From: Siderastrea radians
Taxonomy: Eukaryota; Cnidaria; Anthozoa; Scleractinia; Rhizangiidae
Reading direction: 5' to 3'
Assembly: GCA_964017195.1 (NCBI GenBank)
Contig: OZ024898.1
Coordinates: forward strand, 11,629,630 to 11,693,629
Length of the DNA stretch: 64,000 nt
This document shows positions 45,346-57,600 of this stretch, piece after piece; position 1 is the first letter of the stretch; each line of letters begins with the position of its first letter. The notes under the pieces were generated by a model. It made no database searches. It saw only the letters and a program-made list of their open reading frames with translations, and had not been told where the DNA came from. Both the position numbers and the translations under genes were made by a program.

Positions 45346-46092
45346 AAGTTCTCCTGGCTTTTACTCTCCAGACATACCCTTTTTAAGGCCCAAGCGCGAA
45401 ATATGACACCCTATTCAAAAGCTAACGACCACTAAAAATTGTGTGATCAGATCGTTTTTATTTCAGTTCTGTAACATAGGAAGGTTAGCATCAAGCATAG
45501 AATACTAGACTAAGGCTAGTTAATAATACGCGACCATAACCATGGCTTACGTACTTCAATTTTAGTTAATACAAAAAAGGTACCCTATCAAATACACCAG
45601 GATCACAATTCCAAAAAAGGGCAAAATGGATACCTTATTTAAGGACTGAGAACCTCAAAAGTCATACCCTATTTTGCGCCACATACCTATATAGCTTGTA
45701 TATGGGAGTACCTTCCCCCGGACCAGCTTATTCCTTGCGAGCTCCGCTTTTAGGCTTGGCTATATCTATATATTGATTTATACCATTCACATGACGCAAA
45801 TCTACTGTAATTTAATATGCCATTCCACAAGTACTTAACTCTGCAATTTTCTGCAAGGGTTTAAGAAACTTTGCAGCACACACCTATCGTAAATTGACGG
45901 GAGTACCGCCCCTCCCGCTGGTGGGGGGGGGGGTGTTCGTTTCTCAAAAAAGAGAAAGAGAAAGAGAAAGAGTAGTTCTCAAAAGTGTTTGTCAAAATTT
46001 TATCTTTCGATTCTTTACTGTGGTTGAAACGAAATATAAATCACTGGCTTACGATCTATTCATATAGACTTTTAGTAGGTCAGTTAATCAGG

Positions 46093-46339
46093 CAATAGCT
46101 CATTTTACAGTTGTGTGCTTAGTGCCCTGGCCTTTGAGTGGAAATGAGGCTAGACTTGACTTTGTCGGTTATTGCTTTTCACATCTAAATGATCATGGTG
46201 TGAAACTTGTTAGCATAAAAAAACACGTCAACATGTGAAAAGCAGGAAGGTTTGTATCAAATCTAAGTTACCTTTCGCCTCACTTCCACTCAACGGCCAG
46301 ATCACTACGTACACCACTGTGAAATGGGCTATTAGCCAT
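46093..46339. mobile_element. MITE-like inverted repeat
   Basis: GCAATAGCTCATTTTACAGT at the left pairs imperfectly with ACTGTGAAATGGGCTATTAGC at the right. Inside, TGGCCTTTGAGTGGAAATGA pairs with its counterpart TCACTTCCACTCAACGGCCA, and TGCTTTTCACAT with ATGTGAAAAGCA. Confidence 0.6.
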
Positions 46340-47918
46340 TCAATCAACAACCCAGAAACTTAATCAATCAACAATCTATCAACCAGTCAATCGATCAATC
46401 GATCAATCAATCACCTGTGGTTTTCAATGTTTATTGGGCCTCTAGTGATAACAGCTGTATACATGTGCTTTGCTATCTGCTTAATGATACTCTTTTGATA
46501 AAAAAAATCAATCAATTGATCAATCAATGAGTCAACCAAAAAATCAATCAGGAGATCAATCAGTTTTCAGATTCAATATCCAGGATCAGAATTTTCAACT
46601 CACAGTGTTGCCAATCGCTGAATCTGAAGAACACGGGTGTCAGAAAATTCTTTTTTATCCCAATGGATTTAAGTAACACACCTTTCAATATTGTGTCAGG
46701 CAATTCTAAGACTAATCATTCCCCCAGACATTTGGCCCCCTTCAGCTCCACGTAGCAGGACATTTGATGCAAATAGGAACCCGCTTCTTGGGCGTTTGAC
46801 GGTTCACGTGAAAAAGATTTTGCACCTTATATCTTCATTTCTTCTCCTTTTATTGTAACAGGTATGAAATACACATGAGAACATCAGAAATTATCTACTT
46901 TGGTGTCAATGTTTGAGGAATTTTTTTAATGAAAATTATGGTTAAAGGTGTCAGTATTCACTGATTTTTGTATAAATAGAGCTTGCAAAAAGGTCAAAAA
47001 CCAATAAATTTTTATTCACATTCAGTCCAAACAGGCAGAGAATTGTAACCTATAATCAGCCACAACCAGTGGGGCAATTTGACCTTGTAATCAACCCACA
47101 TAGTGATGAATTTAAATCATACACTTAAAAAAGTCAAATCCCCAGGGTCTCCTTAGCTTGGTTGCTTGCGGGAGAGGGTAATCACTTTTGGGATAGACTT
47201 AAACATGTACATAATGCCCTAAAAGAAAACCATTTTAAAAATAAACACATAGTATATTTTGGTCTTGAGATAAAAACAGAAAGAAATTTAAACTCCAAAA
47301 TACAAGATTTAAGAAGGTAATGAACTGTCATATTACGGAACCCCTCATTTTTCGTTAGCAAGAAGAAATTGCCTTCAATCATCCTATCTCCTAAAAAGGC
47401 TAAGAATTTTAAGTGAATACGTTTATTCTATCCATTCTATTTTATTGCATTTGTGTAAGCATAATGGTATACATTATTTTTTGCCCAAGACAAAAATCAG
47501 TTATGCTTTAGAAAACTTCATTTCACTCAATTTTCTTATTTACATTTCGAAGAAATGATACTCCCCCCATATTTAGTCAAAAGTGCTCAAACTCAACCCT
47601 TCCTCACAGATAAAATATACATGTTGTGACCTCCTTAATTTCTGAGCCCCCTCCCTTCTCTAAAATATGAAATGGTTCTCTACAGGGGTCTGGCTGGTAA
47701 AGAATCAGACCAAGCATTTTTCTACACAATGAATTCATTTAACCAGGGCTCACTATTGAAATACGTACCATGCATATCGTACATACTTAGCATACTGTTT
47801 TTGAAAGTCCTGCTGTTCTTCAAATATCTATTTTAACACATTTTTTCCTGGAAAAAGGCATGAACAATAGGCCAGGTTTAATTTTCAAATCAAAAGGCTT
47901 GAGATAAACTAACTTTTA

Positions 47919-48097
47919 AGTCAGGATCTCGAGTCAGGATTTCGAGTCAGGATGTCGAGTCAGGATGTCGAGTCAGGATGTCGAGTCAGGATCTCGAGTC
48001 AGGATCTCAAGTCAGAATTTCGAGTCAGGATCTCGACTCAGGATCTCGACTCAGGATTTCGAGTCAGGGTCTCGAGTCAGGATTTCGAGTCAGGACT
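47919..48097. repeat. 13-bp minisatellite, forward array
   Basis: About thirteen units of GAGTCAGGATNTC, with N alternating among C, T and G. A 62-codon open frame over it is a repeat artefact. Confidence 0.9.
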
Positions 48098-48379
48098 GGG
48101 ATACACATTTCCTAGTCAGTGGATACCTTAATTTGGAAACACTTTCGGTCTGACGGTTTAATTTGATATTCCTATATTTCAAGACGGTTCTGTCTTAAAT
48201 GTTGACGCGACCATTTGCTATCACTGTCTCATTTATCTCCTGTGAGGTATATCTCAGTAAAACGATTCATAAACCTCTCAGTGAGCGCTTTCTTTTTGTG
48301 CGTAAAAACTGGCTGTTCCGGTGGAAAATCAAATGGCACAGTCCTTTTGAAAATGTTAGAGGGAAAAGGAATAATAACA

Positions 48380-48402
48380 ATGATAATAATAATAATAATA
48401 AC

Positions 48403-48444
<42 letters not shown>

Positions 48445-48475
48445 TATAATAATAACAATAATAATAATGAAATTA
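48380..48475 (-). repeat. (ATT)n tail of the SINE
   Basis: AAT-rich on the plus strand, directly abutting the 3' end of the minus-strand tRNA-SINE, so it is the SINE's A/T tail expanded into a microsatellite. Confidence 0.8.
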
Positions 48476-48775
48476 TGAATATATGAAATTCATATATTTG
48501 AACTGCGGAATGAAGAAATAAATGGAAAGAAGATCCTCGCAGTTATTAACGCAACTTATGCAGTTGCGAAAAGAAAGCCTGAAAAAATCAGGCTTGCCGG
48601 GATTCGAACCCTGACCTCTGCGATACCGGTGCAGCGCTCTAACCAATTGAGCTAACAAGCCAACTGGGAGCTGGTCATTAAATTGGTTCGTAATATACCC
48701 GGGAAAGATGAAGATGAAATTATGAATACATGAAATTCATATATTTGAACTGCGGAATGAAGAAATAAATGGAAG
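48476..48775 (-). mobile_element. tRNA-derived SINE with repeated tail segment
   Basis: The minus strand has a tRNA-like head (48,661-48,591) with A box TTAGCTCAATTGG and B box GGTTCGAATCC. The acceptor stem GGCTTGT pairs with the 3' side (G)CAAGCC. A hairpin GCCTGATTTTTTCAGGC follows, then CGCAACTGCATAAGTTGCG and a tail TTCATTCCGCAGTTCAAATA. The same tail also precedes the head (48,716-48,771). The anticodon loop (CCGGTAT) lacks the invariant U33. Confidence 0.85.
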
Positions 48776-48900
48776 ATAAATGGAAGATTTAATAATAAAT
48801 AGCGCCATTATCACTACTTGCTCATGGCGCTTCACAATAAAAAGTTAATTATATTATATATAAAATAAAAAGGTTAAAAATGGAAACTATCTATAAACAT

Positions 48901-49442
48901 TACCCTATTCAGTTCGGGCTTTTTTTGTCTTGTTTGACCGGGGGGGCGGATTCCGCCCCCACCTCTTAACTCCAAGAATATTAAAGCTATGACAACGAAA
49001 CTTAAAGGAAAGATAGTACGTCCAAAAATGTTTTCATTGAGGTCCACAACCTCGGCTGATGACGTCATATGACGTCACTATAACGTTTTGTTCCCAAACG
49101 GCGGCCATCTTGGATCCGCCATCATGGATTTTTTAAGTTTTCCAAAAACCTTCAAAAACCGTCAAAATTGATCAGGAAGTGATCAAAAACAATAAATTAA
49201 CATGGAAATGATCCAAAAATGTAAAATTTGCTTCAAAAAGGTAATGATTTTTGATTTAAAAGTTTAGAAATTCAAAATGCTGAAAAAACCGCTTGTCCAA
49301 GGACTTACTACACCAAATTGTTCCCAGATAAATTTTAGGAAAAGTCATCAAGTTCGGTGGCTTTAGCTAACTTAATAAAAAAGTTATAAACGTCCAAAGT
49401 CCGCGTGGGCAGAATCCGCTCCCCCCCCGGTCTGAATAGGGT
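48901..49442. mobile_element. MITE with G-run ends
   Basis: TACCCTATTCAG at the left and CTGAATAGGGTCA at the right are inverted, each followed inward by a G/C run and GCGGATTC(C/T)GCCC. A 22-bp interruption splits the left terminus. The interior contains GATGACGTCATATGACGTCA. Confidence 0.65.
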
Positions 49443-49689
49443 CAAAAATGTATTCACAAGTTAAACGCCATTTCAAAAAGGTAAGTTTTCAAACGCTTCT
49501 TAAAAATGTCTCCAGAGTCTGGAGACACCCATCATTCACTCTGGAGACACCCACAATTTCGGGGCCACCGCGGAAAAAGCACAGTCCCCTTATGTCCCCG
49601 ACAGTCCCCGAGCTGTCGGGGTGGCCAAAAGTCGCTGCGATGATGACCTCAACATACATGACTGTGTTTTGTGGATGGAGCAGGTTGGT

Positions 49690-49945
49690 AATGCACTCAG
49701 GTGCTCAACATTAGGGGATTTAAAACCTAATAAAAGAATTTTATTCACTATGCGATTACCGAACCGGTAACCAGTGAAGCTCTTCCAACACAAGGGTGAT
49801 GTAATCGAATTTTCGGGTAAGCGTTACAATACGAGCTGCTGCATTTTGAGTGGATTGTAACTTGGAGAGTAGATGCTGCGGGAGGCCATATAAGAGAGAG
49901 TTACAATTATTCAATTTTGACTTGATGAAAGCATGCACCACAGTT
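49690..49945 (-). pseudogene. LINE reverse-transcriptase fragment with frameshift
   Basis: It reads IKSKLNNCNSLLYGLPQHL, then LQSTQNAAARIVTLTRKFDY, then LEELHWLPVR before the frame breaks; the next frame continues RIVNKILLLGFKSPN. This is a CR1-like ORF2 segment downstream of the catalytic core. Confidence 0.8.
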
Positions 49946-50451
49946 TTAGCGCCATCCTCAGTAATACCTTCATCCTCAGGAATACCTTCAGAGGTAATTC
50001 CTTTTTCTCGGTTTTATCGGAATTATCGGGAATATCATTGTACCATTTGCGCGGTCATACTGGTGCCATGCTCCTTGATTAGTTGACGGCGACGGGGAAT
50101 GGGTCATTACGTGATTTGTCAGTGGAAATGTACTTTTTACCACTGAAAATGTACATATACATGTCAGCTGTTAGCAGTCAAATGTTGTTCATCCTCTCGA
50201 GTTTGACGTTTATTGTTTGAGGTGTCACGAACACATACTAATGGTCTCTCGAGTTTTTGCAGAATGTGGAATAACAAACTCTAGTTGGTTTTTAAATTCC
50301 TAAGATCAGAGAAATTTTTTTATTTACAGATGTATTTTGACCTTTAAGTCTCCTGTGCAGCCGTGTTTGGGTTGTCAGGCAACGCTCCTCCACGATTGGA
50401 AATGCACAATTTTGCATTTCAAGATTTTTTGAAAAATCGAAAAGGCCTGGA

Positions 50452-50600
50452 GATCGTGAGTCGAAGTCCTGACTTGAAATTTTGACTACACTAAGTCCTG
50501 ACTCGAAATCCTGACTCGAAATCTTAACTCGAAATCCTGACTTGAGATCCTAACTAGAAATCCTAACTCGAAATCCTGACTCGAGATCCTGACTCGAAGG
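50452..50600. repeat. 13-bp minisatellite, reverse-orientation array
   Basis: Units of GA(A/G)ATCCTGACTC, the complement of the array at 47,919-48,097, with more divergence (TTAACTCGAAATC, CTAACTAGAAATC). Confidence 0.85.
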
Positions 50601-51809
50601 ATAGGTATCCTGTAAAGGTGTTACCTGATAATGTGCCATAACACAATAATAACAGGTTTAAGAAGGCAAATATTTTTTTCAAAATCAGATGGTTTGTCAG
50701 TCCATGGGCAAGGTTGACTGGACAAGAAGTCAGTTTTCTCGGTCATATTTTTTTGCAAGTCCCCTTAAAAGTCCATCAGTTAAATTTACGTTTTTCTGTT
50801 TCAAATTACGTATAGTTAACTAGCATATTCCACCTATCAAGTTGTCAGGCCAAACTGAGCTTTTACCAGTCAAACTCCCAAATTCACCAGGCATTTGTTA
50901 GATGACAGGCTGTTATTTGCAGGCTTGAGGTTGATGAAATAAAAACCTGCAAATAAAACAAAGCAGATTTTAATAACACATGAGAACCAAGTCTGCTGAT
51001 CCATAATCAATTTATTTCTTAATTACACCAAAAAGAAACTGTTTAAAAATACAGAACTTGTGTACAGTGTAGCTGCAAGGCCTATTGGGCAGCTTCTGCG
51101 GTCTCACTATTGCTGCAGTCGTGGCCAATAAGAAGGCAAGCTACTTGTTGTTGTTATAAGAATATCACAAGTTTCGTTAATAGTATTCTCACACATTCAA
51201 TTTTTGTTAAAATTCTTCAAACTTGCCAATAAAAATGTATTTAAGAAAAAATTCTTTACAAAAGCAAGCAAAGTTTCATTCATCGGTAGTGGATGTAATC
51301 AGATAAATGGAGCATCTTGTAAACAGATGGGACTTCATACGGTTGGGTTTTCAGTCAAGCGCAAAAAATACTTAGTAGATGTTTATACATTGCGTGGAAT
51401 TTTAGCCTGCGAATACAGCCAACAGGGTAGCTTGAATTTACATGTTTAGTGAAACAACAGCTACTACGGGAACCTATTTTCTATCCGGGAATATCTTCGT
51501 TCAGTGGCACGTTCAGTGGCTTCGTTGAACCGCTTCGATGAGTGCCAAGGTCTTGTTTACATTGTTAACATTTTATATGTAAAATATATTTATTTTTATC
51601 AACATCAGTGTACAACGTTTAAAATAATCCCTGTGTTTTATCAGTCGAAAACCTGGTGGTTGCCTTCTGCATTCATTGGCTCAGTCTGAAATGCAATTTA
51701 CTGGAAGCGCCTATTTCCACAGTTTGTTACAAAATATTTCATTTCAATTGTTGAAGAAGCTTGGCAGACTCTGTGCTACCATACGAAATCAACATGCTTT
51801 CTTTGAGAT

Positions 51810-52283
51810 TAGGGGCTGTCGACATATTCGCAACTTCCCCGCTTAAGGTCCACTGGACGTTTATAGGGGGGGGGAGAGAGGGTAAGGAGTTGGACATTAG
51901 TATGGGGCATTTTTGGCAAAAATCGACAAAATACGAATTTCAAGAATGTGAAGAGGAAAAAGCGAGTACGCACATAGTTCAGAAGAACAGGTAAGACAAA
52001 GTTGCAGTTGACCTCAAGTCTTCTCAACGTTTTAAACTGCAAATTAAATAATGTTGATCATTTCAGAACGTAACTAACTGACTATTCTCTCGCGACTATG
52101 TCATTCCTTCCTGTTACTTTGTACCTTGCTCCTAGGTTTTAAGAGGGTTACTTGTGGCAAGTCTAGAATACATACAGGACAGCGAAATTTCATGTGGACG
52201 TTAAGGAGGAGAGGAGTGGGGTCTGACCTAAACGACTGGTGGCCGTTGATCAGGGAACCTTTGAATATGTTGATAGCTCCTTA
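51810..52283. mobile_element. MITE-like element with diverged inverted ends
   Basis: GGGGCTGTCGACATATTCGC at the left pairs with GAATATGTTGATAGCTCC at the right, with further pairing around CCACTGGACG and CGACTGGTGG. Open frames across it (both strands) are repeat shadows. Confidence 0.5.
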
Positions 52284-54254
52284 AATTTCGAAAAACCTTC
52301 TCCATCATTTTATTGGCAAACGTCCTACATGTTCTTAGAAAATTTCCTTGTAAATTATAACTACAGATATATTTATGTTTTCATTTCTAGCAAAAGATTT
52401 CCCAACCAAAAAAACACAACTTTTAGTTTCCGTTTGAGAGAAAACCGTGTTTCATTCATTGGGGAAGGAACTAACAAACGGAGTTTAATTTACGTTTGGA
52501 AATAGACCTGAATAAATCTTTCAAGCCGTTTTGCTCGTTGGCCTTTCTACCAATAGGTTCAGCGAATAAATAGGATAATATATTGATTTATTCATGCCTA
52601 AAAGCGGATCTTGACACCTCTCTCTCATGCTTATTGGCCCTTAGAATAAAGTAAACTTTAGTCGTGCATTTATGCGCCAAAAGGTGAAAAACAACAAGGG
52701 AAATTATGCGGACCGCTGCGGAAACAGTGAGTTGACTTATTTTTCTTCAAAGAGAAGAATTCAGCACAACTTTTACTAACAGCTCTTGTAGAAGCATTTT
52801 TTTGAACACTTATTAAGTTCGAAAAGAGTTCTTGTAAAACTACAACTGTTCTAATGAACCCACTTAAGTTGCTCCCGGTAGTGACTCGACAGACTTTTCA
52901 GTGCAAATACACATTTCTCACTGATTCCAATACATTCTCTGGCTGTTTAATTCTGTCAACCGTGAAACATTTCTCGAAATAAATTTTGCCAAAATAATTA
53001 CCCAAAAAATGTTTTAGGAAACTTTCAAGCACACGCATAATTATCAAGAGAAAATGGAACAAGTTTTTTCGCCCCCGAAGTATTATTCGGGCGCTTTCAA
53101 GAACACACCCTGAACTAATTTGAGGAACCTTTTAGAGTCCCATTTTAGACAAAATAGACTTAATCCGAGAAATGCTTCGCTTATAGTTACTTAAATGAAT
53201 AATTCATTTCGATCTGTAACTAAAGACACACTGAAATGGCTTAGCGGTTAAAAACGAAACGAACACGAAAACATGCTACACTGAACTCTCCCACCTGAAA
53301 CGGCGATTCTAAGTCTAGTCGAAGCTGAATTGGGACAGAAATGTCACTCACTTCAATGAAGAAACTAAAAAATTAAACAATACAAGGAAGATAAAATGTT
53401 CCACAAAAAAAACTTTTAAAGCTTTACACTAAGAGTATAAACGTAATATTGACGAAAGAGCGCCTCTTCACTTGTTGAATACTAAATTACGAAGTAGTCA
53501 AAACAACCCAATGTGCGGAGCCGAAGAAAAAAAGAAACCTAGATTGAAGTCTAGAATAGTCACAATTTCTACTTTCCGAACAAAACCCACTCGATGCGAA
53601 AAAAGAATTGCTCGAAGAAAAATATTGAAAATTACGCACTAAACTTCAAAAGGAGATTGAGCTTAACAGTTTGCTCATTTATGAAAATTCCTTGAATGAA
53701 TAAACACGGAAAAAGGGACAAGAAACCTTCACAAGCAAGAAATGTCATGCAGATAAGAAGCACTTGTTTGCCTAAGAAAGCAAAATGCATTTAATTTTCC
53801 CCTCGAGAGAAGTTACGCACAAGCAAACGGGAACTACAAGGTAATTTCACAGCTATTTTAAACAAGTTGTTTTAAACATTTCAAGAAGATTACCGTTAAC
53901 CTGTAAAGTGGCTCAATTAAACAAGTTTTACAATGTAAATCCCCAATCAAATATGAAATTTACTTTACCGTTAAAGTGAAAGAAGTACTAGAAAACCTAA
54001 AGGAAAGTCGCCGGGTTCCTTCAAGATCTCCTTTAAGCTTTAAAAAAAACAATTAAGCTCATGTCCTCGAACAAGGATTTCTTGCCTTCAAGCTCTCTAA
54101 TATCTTCTGTAGGCACCATCGAGATTAAAGCAATCCTTCAGGTCTTTTCCTTTTCATGATGAGCTGTTAAAGTCTTCATTCCAAGAATGTATTACAATTA
54201 TCGTATTGAAAATCAATCGTACGAGGAACCAGCGGCCATATTGTTTACTTCAGA

Positions 54255-54480
54255 TACTAGCCTGCCAAGCAGGCGTAAACGGGGAATGGAAAAGAGAACG
54301 CAAGAGAAAAATATGCATTCTCCTTTCCCTCCCCATTCACGCCTGCTACGCAGACTATACAGATACAAAAAAGATGGCATTCCGCCTCCCCCGGTTGGGT
54401 TGTCTTGGGACTCCCCTCCCCCTCCCCCAGAGTCTGTACGGACGGGCGTACGTACGTATGTACGTACGCTGACGTCAGAA
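54255..54480. repeat. Repeat-like stretch with CGTACG palindromes
   Basis: CTAGCCTGCCAAGCAGGCGT and ACGCCTGCTACGCAG near each end are inverted. GCGTACGTACGTATGTACGT forms a short palindromic run at 54,446. Non-coding. Confidence 0.45.
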
Positions 54481-54643
54481 CCAAACTTTCTCGGATCTAC
54501 AGGTTACCAAATTTGCTTTCCCATGGTGCTCCGCGAGCTCCGCTAACAATACATGAAGCTTAGGACAGCGTATAAGTGAACATGTGCAAGTCCCCATCAA
54601 AGGTTTTCAACCACAATTTATATTGAATGAAAAATTAACTCAC

Positions 54644-57600
54644 CTTAGTGACATCGCCAAAGACACCGAATTCTTCTTTTAACATCTCCCAGAACTAAAT
54701 CGACATAAACAACAAAATATCCCACAATTTATTGTCTGCTTTGAACACAAAATCAACAAAAAAATTTTGACGTACCGAACATGCGAAGTGCGTTATTCAG
54801 CTTTGTAGGTTTGTCGCCTCGTTCCCAATCTGGTCCCCAGGGCGGCGTAGCTTTTTTAAATTACGTCTCGTGTAGCTCTGTTAACGGCCAAATTTTTTTA
54901 AAATTTGATTAGGCGATTCAAACTGTATGCGCATTAACGTTCAAATTTTTTGACCTCCACGCATAACGTTTTATTTCCGATTAACGTTTTATTTCCGATT
55001 TTCCGCATAACGTTTTATTTCCGTTTTAATCAGTTTAATCAATTTCCACACCAAGAATGTGGCTTAGGGAAGATTAAGCGACCAAATTTTGCTGTTTCTC
55101 CCTACAGCATTTTCTACAAAACTTCAGTCTGTCCACAAATAAACTGACATGTAGCTGTCTCATCAACTTTTGTAATGACCTCTTGATGTTTTAACACTTG
55201 GGCGCCAAATGCTACTGGATTTCAATTTTCGATGTGGTGAAACGTAATACAGTGTAGCGTTTAGTGGCGAAAAGATAAGTACTCAGTTGACATTCTCACA
55301 CAACAGAAACCAGAAAAATGTAATAAAATAGCTATGCAATTCAGTATAACGCACATGCAATACCTTTATTCACAGGCAGACCACCCTATGTGTTCGTGGT
55401 TAATAATTGTTGACATAAGACGATGTTGAAATCAATGGCGCGTATAGAAGAAATATAGAGAAACATTACGTCGGCTTCGATTTACTACAATTCGATTTAC
55501 TTGTGTCATATCTTTTTGCTGTCGCGAGCCGTTTAAGGCGTTATTTTGCAAGGTCATTTATCGACCAGTAGAAAGAGAAAGAGAAGGGAGAACAAGGCAT
55601 GCAGCAAAACAGCCGGCGGCGGCGACCTTGTACAATTCAAGCTAGAACTGACGCCAAACCATCAAAACTCTCACCTCGACAACACCGGCATCCGATCGAC
55701 TAGATATTACTTCGTCCCTGTGCCGAATTAGAGCTTCATCCTTCCAATATTTTCCGAGAAAAGCGATCCTGAAGTCTCAAAAGTAGCTTTCTCAACATGA
55801 TCGGTGCAAGATTTCAGGCAAAGGAATTTGAAGAACGCGAGTCCATTCGAATCTACCAATCAGCGCGTCTCGACCGTTGGCGTCTCGACCGTTGAGCTTT
55901 TGAACTGCTTGAATTGTACAAAGTCGCGGCCGCCAACTGTTTTGCTGCATGCCTTGTTCTCCCTTCTCTTTCTCTTTCGATCTCTTTCTACCGGTCGATA
56001 AATGTCCTCGCAAAATAACGCCTTAAACGGCTCAGGGCAGCAAAAAATATGACACAACACTCAGTCAACATTTCATCTTAACTTTTATTAAATTACTTAG
56101 AGTAAATTTTATATTTTGTAGTAAATCGAAGCCGACGTAATGTTTTTCTATGTTTCTTCTATACGCGCCATTGATTTCAACATCGTCTTATGTCAACAAT
56201 TATTAACCACGAACACATAGGGTGGTCTGCCTGTGCTTTATTCAAGCAAGATACAAATCCATGACCCGTGAGCAAAATGTAGGGACAATCGTTCTTCTGA
56301 ACGACAACGGCACGAAAGGCAGTTTCTGGCTTTCGTTACTTTTAGGGGTTTCGCGCTATATAGAGAAAAAACTGTCTGAATGCATGCGCAAAAATGACGA
56401 GGGACAAATTTGATGGAGCGAGCGAAAGACAAATGAAAGCAAAGTGAACAACGGCTAAACACTCGTCTACAGTATTTAGGGTTAAGCACTGATCTATAGT
56501 GATTAGGCCTAAGAGCTCATCTACACTATTTATGGTTAAGCACTGATTCTACGACGTCGGTTAGCTTTGTTATGCGCCGATCAATTCGAAAGTTCAACAT
56601 CCCCCCCCCGGGCATACCCCGGGCACTGTGCATCGTGCCCGGGGAGGGGGGAATTTGAACTTTGCGTTGGAAGGGTGGGGAATTTGAACCGGATTTATCT
56701 CTTGTTCTGACGTAATACGCCCCTGAGTTTTTGGAGGGTTTAACGGATTTACAAGATAAAATTTCGCCTTTGTTAGTGAATGACCCTTTCAAAAGGGTCT
56801 TTAAAAGAAGTTTAAAGGTGTCATTACGGCATATCTCTCTCTGAAAGGTGTGTAAAGTGTTTGATTAAAGACGAAATTTGTCTTGAGGAGAGGTAGTTCA
56901 GTAATAATTGGTGGGGCATTTGAACAGCTTTCTTGCCCCGAGGGGAGGCAATTTGAACGAGCCAATCTTCAAAAGTTCAAATGCCCGGGGGGTTGCCCGG
57001 GGGGGGATGTTGAACTTTCGAATTGATCGGCGCAGTATTGTTAAGTTTAGTTACTGCTAAACGTTGTACAGTTATATAATAATTGAATTCGTCATTTTTG
57101 CAAGTGAATTAAATTTGTCATTTTAGCGCGTACATTCAGACAATTTTTCTCTGTATAGCGCAAAACCCCTAAAAGTAACGAAAACCCAGGTTTTTAAGTT
57201 TGTTCCTTTTAATGTTCCAGGTCTTCCGCAAATTGCAGGAGATTTAGAGAGTCCCGAACAGCTTCCAGTCGATCTGACACCTTGACTCGATCTATAGGAA
57301 TTCAAATTTCTCGGTTGTTGCCAGAACTGTCATGCACAGAGCTCCACGGACGAGAACAGAACAGGCGCAATAGCACCTTAACGAATTAGACATGCGCTAC
57401 CGGATGTCGCGGGTTTCACGACATCCGGTGACGGTGATGGCTGATACCAGAACCCTGCATAGATAGCTGGTGTAACTATCATACAGTGGTTTGACTTAAT
57501 CGAATACTGGCATAAACGTAGGAAGCTATACACACCACCCACACACACATACACAGCCATATATAGCTATACACAGTTATATACACACGTACACATATGC

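Noticed and set aside
48199..48486. 95-codon frame ending in poly-N and its poly-I neighbour
   Set aside because: Low-complexity translation of the AAT tract.
48591..48661. tRNA gene on the minus strand
   Set aside because: A and B boxes are good, but the anticodon loop lacks U33, the anticodon stem has a mismatch, and conserved SINE body and tail sequence follow.
51809..52042. Open frame with an acceptor-like TTTGCAG before it, tested as the next exon after 54,644
   Set aside because: It overlaps the inverted end of a MITE-like element and contains a homopolymer-dependent frame; no homology recognised.
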